A stretch of 64,000 nt of DNA. Origin: Acidobacteriaceae bacterium. GTDB lineage: Bacteria > Acidobacteriota > Terriglobia > Terriglobales > Acidobacteriaceae. The stretch spans positions 1 through 64,000 of the forward strand of contig JASHOY010000377.1 in NCBI GenBank assembly GCA_030038435.1. The letters are read 5' to 3'. The notes under the pieces are model-generated. The model saw only the letters and a list, made by a program, of their open reading frames with translations. It searched no databases and was not told the origin of the DNA. Position numbers and translations under genes: made by a program. Positions within the stretch are counted from its first letter, which is position 1. Every line of letters begins with the position of its first letter. Below are positions 61,083 to 64,000 of the stretch, in pieces.

Positions 61083-61488
61083 AGCGCTCCGCTCCCTTCC
61101 GGAATGTTTCTCCATCAAGTCTCAAGACACGAAGGGTGCGTTTGGGGGTCAGATTTCCTGCTTTGAGCCTGGCCTTGCCTGCGGCGCCCAGGATGGCGGC
61201 CAGCGCCAAGGCCGCGCTGCCGGTGATTAAGAGTCCCCAGATGAGACCCGCCTGGTGGCTGAAAGCGCCGAAAGCAAAGGCGATAGTCAGGGCAATGCAG
61301 AAGCCCAGCAAGGTGAGAGCGGGAACGGCGAACAGTGCGGCGGCGGCCAGAAGCAGGGCCGCACCGCGCATGCGGCCGAGGCTGGAGCTCAATTCGGCGC
61401 GGAGCATCTCATAGCAGGTTTCGATAAAGCCTTTCAGGTCGTGGCCGAGTGCTTCGAAGCCGGTTTGGAAAATAGGTTCCGCGCCCAT
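61048..61488 (-). CDS. Phage holin-family/DUF1469 (YqjE-like) membrane protein
   Basis: The ATG at 61488 gives 146 residues; the ORF track adds 272 antisense codons. An N-terminal amphipathic helix (FETGFEALGHDLKGFIETCYEMLRAELSSSLGRMRGAAL-like) precedes two transmembrane helices (LLLAAAALFAVPALTLLGFCIALTIAFAFGAF and LIWGLLITGSAALALAAILGAAGKARL). A basic tail of about 40 residues follows. This is the Phage_holin_3_6/DUF1469 layout found with ElaB/YqjD-type genes. It lies between the two other members of the trio with a short gap on one side and an overlap on the other. Despite the name it is a chromosomal stress-type protein, not evidence for a prophage. Confidence 0.8.
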   Translation of the reverse strand: MGAEPIFQTGFEALGHDLKGFIETCYEMLRAELSSSLGRMRGAALLLAAAALFAVPALTLLGFCIALTIAFAFGAFSHQAGLIWGLLITGSAALALAAILGAAGKARLKAGNLTPKRTLRVLRLDGETFRKGAERYGNEPANRGRA

Positions 61489-61490
61489 AC

Positions 61491-61805
61491 TCAATGTCTC
61501 CCCAAGCCGATGAGGATGCCGAGAACGAAAGTTACCGCTGCCACTCCTCCCAAAACGCTGATGGGGCGCGTTTGGTGATAATACCTGGCGCGGCCGGCGA
61601 TGCAGGAAACCTCGTCCCGCAGCTCCTGTGTGGAAGCTGGCAGCCGCGAAATCTGGTTCGTGGCGCAATCGTTGATCTGTTCCCAGCGCGCGAAAAGACG
61701 GTCGCGCATACGCTCCACTGCGAGCACCATCAACCCTGCCTTTTCGCCGATGACGGCCGCAGTGCCCGGGCACGCGAGATTGTCGCGGGAAGCAGCTTCG
61801 GGCAT
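61491..61805 (-). CDS. YqjD/ElaB-like membrane-anchored protein (DUF883-like)
   Basis: The ATG at 61805 has a GGAGGGAGCG site and gives 104 residues: MPEAASRDNLACPGTAAVIGEKAGLMVLAVERMRDRLFARWEQINDCATNQISRLPASTQELRDEVSCIAGRARYYHQTRPISVLGGVAAVTFVLGILIGLGRH. A long helical region is followed by one C-terminal transmembrane helix ending GIGRH-like. In E. coli, YqjD/ElaB anchor in the inner membrane and bind ribosomes in stationary phase; whether this holds here is unknown. It is the first gene of the three-gene minus-strand operon and ends 2 bases before the holin-like gene starts. Confidence 0.75.
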   Translation of the reverse strand: MPEAASRDNLACPGTAAVIGEKAGLMVLAVERMRDRLFARWEQINDCATNQISRLPASTQELRDEVSCIAGRARYYHQTRPISVLGGVAAVTFVLGILIGLGRH

Positions 61806-61970
61806 CGCTCCCTCCTCTGTTTTGTGATGGCCTGGTTCGGGGAGCGGTTGGCCGCCGGGAAGGCCGTCGCTGGAGTGCATGGCAGGGGCGAGGAAAATGC
61901 AGCCCGATTAGAGACCGGCAGAACTGCCCGATTGCAGCGGCGCCACCTGTTGCTGTGCGAAAATCTAAGT

Positions 61971-63107
61971 TTGCATACACCTCCCAACTTCCGCCTGCTG
62001 GTGGTGCGATTGGGCGCCATGGGCGACATTTTGCACGCGCTTCCCGCGGTGACGGCGCTGCGGATGGCGCATCCCGAGTGGACGATTGGCTGGGTAGTGG
62101 ATCCGCGCTGGCGCGCGTTGTTGACGGCAGAGAATGGAAATCAGGGGACTGGGGAAAGAGAACAGAGAGCAGAAGGCAGAGAGCAGAAGACACAAAACAG
62201 GATGCAAGGGGCTGGCGGCGCGCGGGGACGAATGCAGCCGCTGGTGGATCGCATTTACTTTGCCGCGGCGAAAGAATGGGGGCGCAGGCCGCTGCGTGCG
62301 TCAACTTTGAGAGAGATCAGGGAACTGCGGCGAGGGCTGCGTGAGGAGAAGTACGATGCCGTGCTGGATCTTCAAGGCGCGGTGCGGTCGGCGGCGATTG
62401 CGCGGATGACGGGATGCAGGCGCGTGATTGGCGAAGCGGCGCCGCGCGAGTATGCGGCGAAGTGGCTCTTCCACGAGCGCGTGGCAACCGGCGGGGTTCA
62501 CGTGATCGACCAGGATGTCGAGCTTGCATCGGCGGTCGCCGGGGATGCGCTGGAGGCGGTGAAGCCGCTGCTGCCCGAGGACGAGGAAGCAGAGTTGTGG
62601 AGCGGCAAAGTGCTGGGGCCAAAGGCGGCGCCGACGGTGCTGATGAATCCGGGCGCGGGGTGGGGAGCGAAACGCTGGCCGCCGGAGCGGTATGCCGTAG
62701 TGGCACAGGGACTGCTGGACCGTGGTTTTGAGGTGCTGGTGAATACGGGGCCGGGCGAGGAACCGCTGGCGCAGGTGGTGGTGCGCGCGACCAGCGGTGC
62801 GGCTCGGCTGCTGATGCCTTCGCTGGGGCACCTGATTGCGCTGATGCGCCGGGTGACGCTGTGCATTGCCGGCGATAGCGGACCTTTGCACCTGGCCTGT
62901 GCGCTGGGCCGTCCGGTGGTGGGGATTTATGGGCCAACGGATCCGACGCGGAATGGACCCTTTGGCACGCGAGCGCGAGTGCTGCGGAGCCCCACCAGCG
63001 TGCGCGACCACAGCCGGCGGGCGCAGCCGGAGCCAGGGCTGCTGACGATTCAGCCGGAAGAGGTATTGCGCGCTGCCGATGAGCTGCTGGCCGGGGATGG
63101 GAGCTGA
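61971..63107 (+). CDS. Glycosyltransferase family 9 (heptosyltransferase-like)
   Basis: The opening LLVVRLGAMGDILHALPAVTALRMAHPEWTIGWVVDPRW is the ADP-heptose:LPS heptosyltransferase start. The ORF-track start at 61494 is antisense to another operon; TTG at 61971 gives a normal length of 378 residues, but a GTG near 61878 is possible. The C-terminal nucleotide-sugar site is NPGAGWGAKRWPPERYAVVA near residue 225, plus CIAGDSGPLHLACALGRPVVGIYGPTDPTRNGPFG near 300. A Gln/Arg/Glu-rich stretch near residue 60-85 (GNQGTGEREQRAEGREQ and on) is not typical of the family; its DNA is low-complexity GAGAGCAGAAGGCAGA. It should act in LPS core or other glycan synthesis. The next gene overlaps the stop by one base. 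Confidence 0.9.
   Translation: MHTPPNFRLLVVRLGAMGDILHALPAVTALRMAHPEWTIGWVVDPRWRALLTAENGNQGTGEREQRAEGREQKTQNRMQGAGGARGRMQPLVDRIYFAAAKEWGRRPLRASTLREIRELRRGLREEKYDAVLDLQGAVRSAAIARMTGCRRVIGEAAPREYAAKWLFHERVATGGVHVIDQDVELASAVAGDALEAVKPLLPEDEEAELWSGKVLGPKAAPTVLMNPGAGWGAKRWPPERYAVVAQGLLDRGFEVLVNTGPGEEPLAQVVVRATSGAARLLMPSLGHLIALMRRVTLCIAGDSGPLHLACALGRPVVGIYGPTDPTRNGPFGTRARVLRSPTSVRDHSRRAQPEPGLLTIQPEEVLRAADELLAGDGS
62138..62216. repeat. Low-complexity AGAGAGCAGAAGGCAGAG tract inside the glycosyltransferase gene
   Basis: GGGGACTGGGGAAAGAG is followed by tandem AGAGAGCAGAAGG units within the coding frame. The tract encodes a hydrophilic insert absent from typical GT9 proteins and resembles the spacer tracts at 9000-9142. 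Confidence 0.7.
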
Positions 63108-63757
63108 TGACTGGCCGCCGCACTTCTTCAAATCCCCGCCCCACGCCGAGGTGGCAGCGGGTGGCGCGGCGCATCCGCGTGCCCCTGGGATTTGTTACCG
63201 CGGCCCTTTATGTGTTTGAGATATGGCGGCATGAGCCAAGGCCGACGGCGATCGCCTGCAGTTTGGCGCTGGTTTTGCCGGGGCTGTGTCTGCGCGGCTA
63301 TGCATCCGGTTATGTAAAGAAAAACCGCGAGCTGACAATGACCGGGCCTTATGCACGCACACGCAATCCGCTTTATCTGGGCTCCATGCTGATTGCGGCG
63401 GGATTTGCGCTGGCGCTGTTGAGCTGGGCGGTGGCGGTGGTGCTGGCCGCGGGCTTTGCCATGATCTACATCCCTGTGATTGCTTCGGAGGAGCGATTCC
63501 TACGGGCGACGTTTCCCGGATTCGACGAATACTGCCGGCTGGTGCCGCGACTGATACCGCGATTGAGAGCGCATCGGTGCGTACCCCCGGCCGGATCAGG
63601 GGCAGCCGACGCAGCCAATGGAGGGACAGGCGGGTTTTCACTGGCACTTTACCTGAAACACCGCGAGTACAATGCTGCTATAGGTGCTGGATTGCTTTAT
63701 CTATGTCTGCTTTTCTTGCGGCCGCTGCTGCAAGTAATTGTTTCTGCGGTTCGATGA
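63107..63757 (+). CDS. Isoprenylcysteine carboxyl methyltransferase-like membrane protein
   Basis: This 216-residue integral-membrane methyltransferase of the ICMT/PEMT type has helices near residues 25-45, 50-70 and 90-130. The SAM-binding signature is GPYARTRNPLYLGSMLIAAGFALAL near 85, then EERFLRATFPGFDEYCRLVPRLIP near 135. The TxRNPxYxG motif with the following E-x8-G-x2-Y-xx-Y core is diagnostic. Bacterial members methylate lipids, phenols or isoprenoid chains rather than prenylated protein; the acceptor is unknown. The ATG shares one base with the preceding glycosyltransferase stop, so both are in one operon. A tail of about 30 residues is unusual. Confidence 0.88.
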   Translation: MTGRRTSSNPRPTPRWQRVARRIRVPLGFVTAALYVFEIWRHEPRPTAIACSLALVLPGLCLRGYASGYVKKNRELTMTGPYARTRNPLYLGSMLIAAGFALALLSWAVAVVLAAGFAMIYIPVIASEERFLRATFPGFDEYCRLVPRLIPRLRAHRCVPPAGSGAADAANGGTGGFSLALYLKHREYNAAIGAGLLYLCLLFLRPLLQVIVSAVR

Positions 63758-63772
63758 GCGTTTCCGCCGGAG

Positions 63773-64000
63773 ATGTCATTTTTCAAGGAGCTACGCCCGA
63801 CGTTGAAGACGCGTAAGCATCTCGCAGTTTTTCTGTGCTTTCTTTGCCTGGGCTCGATGGGTCTGGCGCAGCATGTGGCGCCCCTGCCCCCGCCGGACAC
63901 GGGATTCAGCTTTCCGCAAAAGCAGACCCTCACCTATTCCGTGGACTGGCGCGTCTTTCCGGCCGGAACCGCGGTGATCCACTTTGATGCGTCGGGCGGT
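63773..64000 (+). CDS. DUF3108-like secreted protein (5' part only)
   Basis: The frame was translated by eye from the ATG at 63773 to the window edge, 76 codons without a stop. It begins MSFFKELRPTLKTRKHLAVFLCFLCLGSMGLAQ, a signal peptide with a basic leader. Then it reaches QKQTLTYSVDWRVFPAGTAVIHFDASGG, which matches the opening of DUF3108 periplasmic proteins (LTY-x-V-x-W-xxF-xAG-x-A). DUF3108 proteins are predicted beta-rich periplasmic proteins. It follows the ICMT-like gene by 15 bases. The 3' part is outside the window. The start could also be the TTG ten codons downstream. Confidence 0.75.
   Translation, partial: MSFFKELRPTLKTRKHLAVFLCFLCLGSMGLAQHVAPLPPPDTGFSFPQKQTLTYSVDWRVFPAGTAVIHFDASGG

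Noticed and set aside
60855-61488. Prophage interpretation from the holin-family name
   Set aside because: No other phage genes nearby; DUF1469 proteins are commonly chromosomal and part of YqjDE-type operons.
61494-61970. N-terminal extension of the GT9 ORF
   Set aside because: Antisense to the YqjD-like gene; the GT9 family starts at LLVVRLGAMGD.
61489-62304. 272-codon extension of the holin-like ORF
   Set aside because: Antisense to the GT9 gene; the holin family length fits the ATG at 61488.

Overview
The window is high-GC chromosomal DNA that most resembles an acidobacterium (Terriglobia/Acidobacteriaceae type). The strongest indicators are two PadR-plus-ADOP loci (large ATPase-less MacB/FtsX-like permeases with an N-terminal extension, characteristic of Acidobacteria), many secreted proteins of unknown family, and abundant low-complexity GGGATC-type repeats. 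This assignment rests on gene content only; there is no rRNA and I found no tRNA.

Layout. 1-6.6 kb: a TetR repressor (cut by the window edge) divergent from a complete tripartite RND efflux operon (lipoprotein adaptor, HAE1 permease, outer-membrane factor). 6.8-10.1 kb: an isoprenoid-synthase-like protein of unknown role, then cysE and cysK (cysteine synthesis). 10.1-13.4 kb: repeat-rich, mostly non-coding DNA around one secreted protein. 13.4-24.7 kb: ppc, hemG, cydAB with two small membrane proteins, a GNAT acetyltransferase, a structured 0.2-kb inverted-repeat element and an ArnT/PMT-like glycosyltransferase. 25.0-26.5 kb: nrnA and rbfA.

26.5-37.0 kb is an accessory region lying between rbfA and a ylxP/DUF503 gene, which are commonly adjacent in bacteria. 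It holds two PIN-domain toxin-antitoxin modules, a PadR/ADOP pair, a methyltransferase, an AraC regulator, a secreted lipoprotein and small unknowns. A 377-bp near-perfect copy of the rbfA 5' half plus its leader lies at 34.95-35.33 kb in the same orientation as the original, so 8.3 kb of cargo is bracketed by direct repeats. 37.4-44.0 kb continues with an SSS symporter, an array of CAAGTGTATG motifs, a second PadR/ADOP pair and a Doc/AbrB toxin-antitoxin pair.

44.4-64 kb: a radical SAM/SPASM enzyme, a stress cluster (tandem UspA protein, 50-aa membrane protein, CsbD-like protein) with a perfect CRP-like palindrome, comF, an HNH protein, four secreted proteins of unknown function, mnmG, a DeoR regulator divergent from an MFS transporter, a LOG-family hydrolase, DUF3467, an SH3-like lipoprotein, a YqjD/YqjE-like trio, a glycosyltransferase 9, an ICMT-like methyltransferase and the start of a DUF3108 protein.

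Most notable: (i) the rbfA-linked island with its direct repeats and a palindrome exactly at the junction; (ii) a shared putative PadR operator CTCTCCT-N9-AGGAG at both ADOP loci; (iii) two arrays of a roughly 40-bp-spaced CAAGTGTATG motif; (iv) low-complexity GGGACC/GGGATC tracts present between genes and also in frame inside mnmG and a glycosyltransferase gene.
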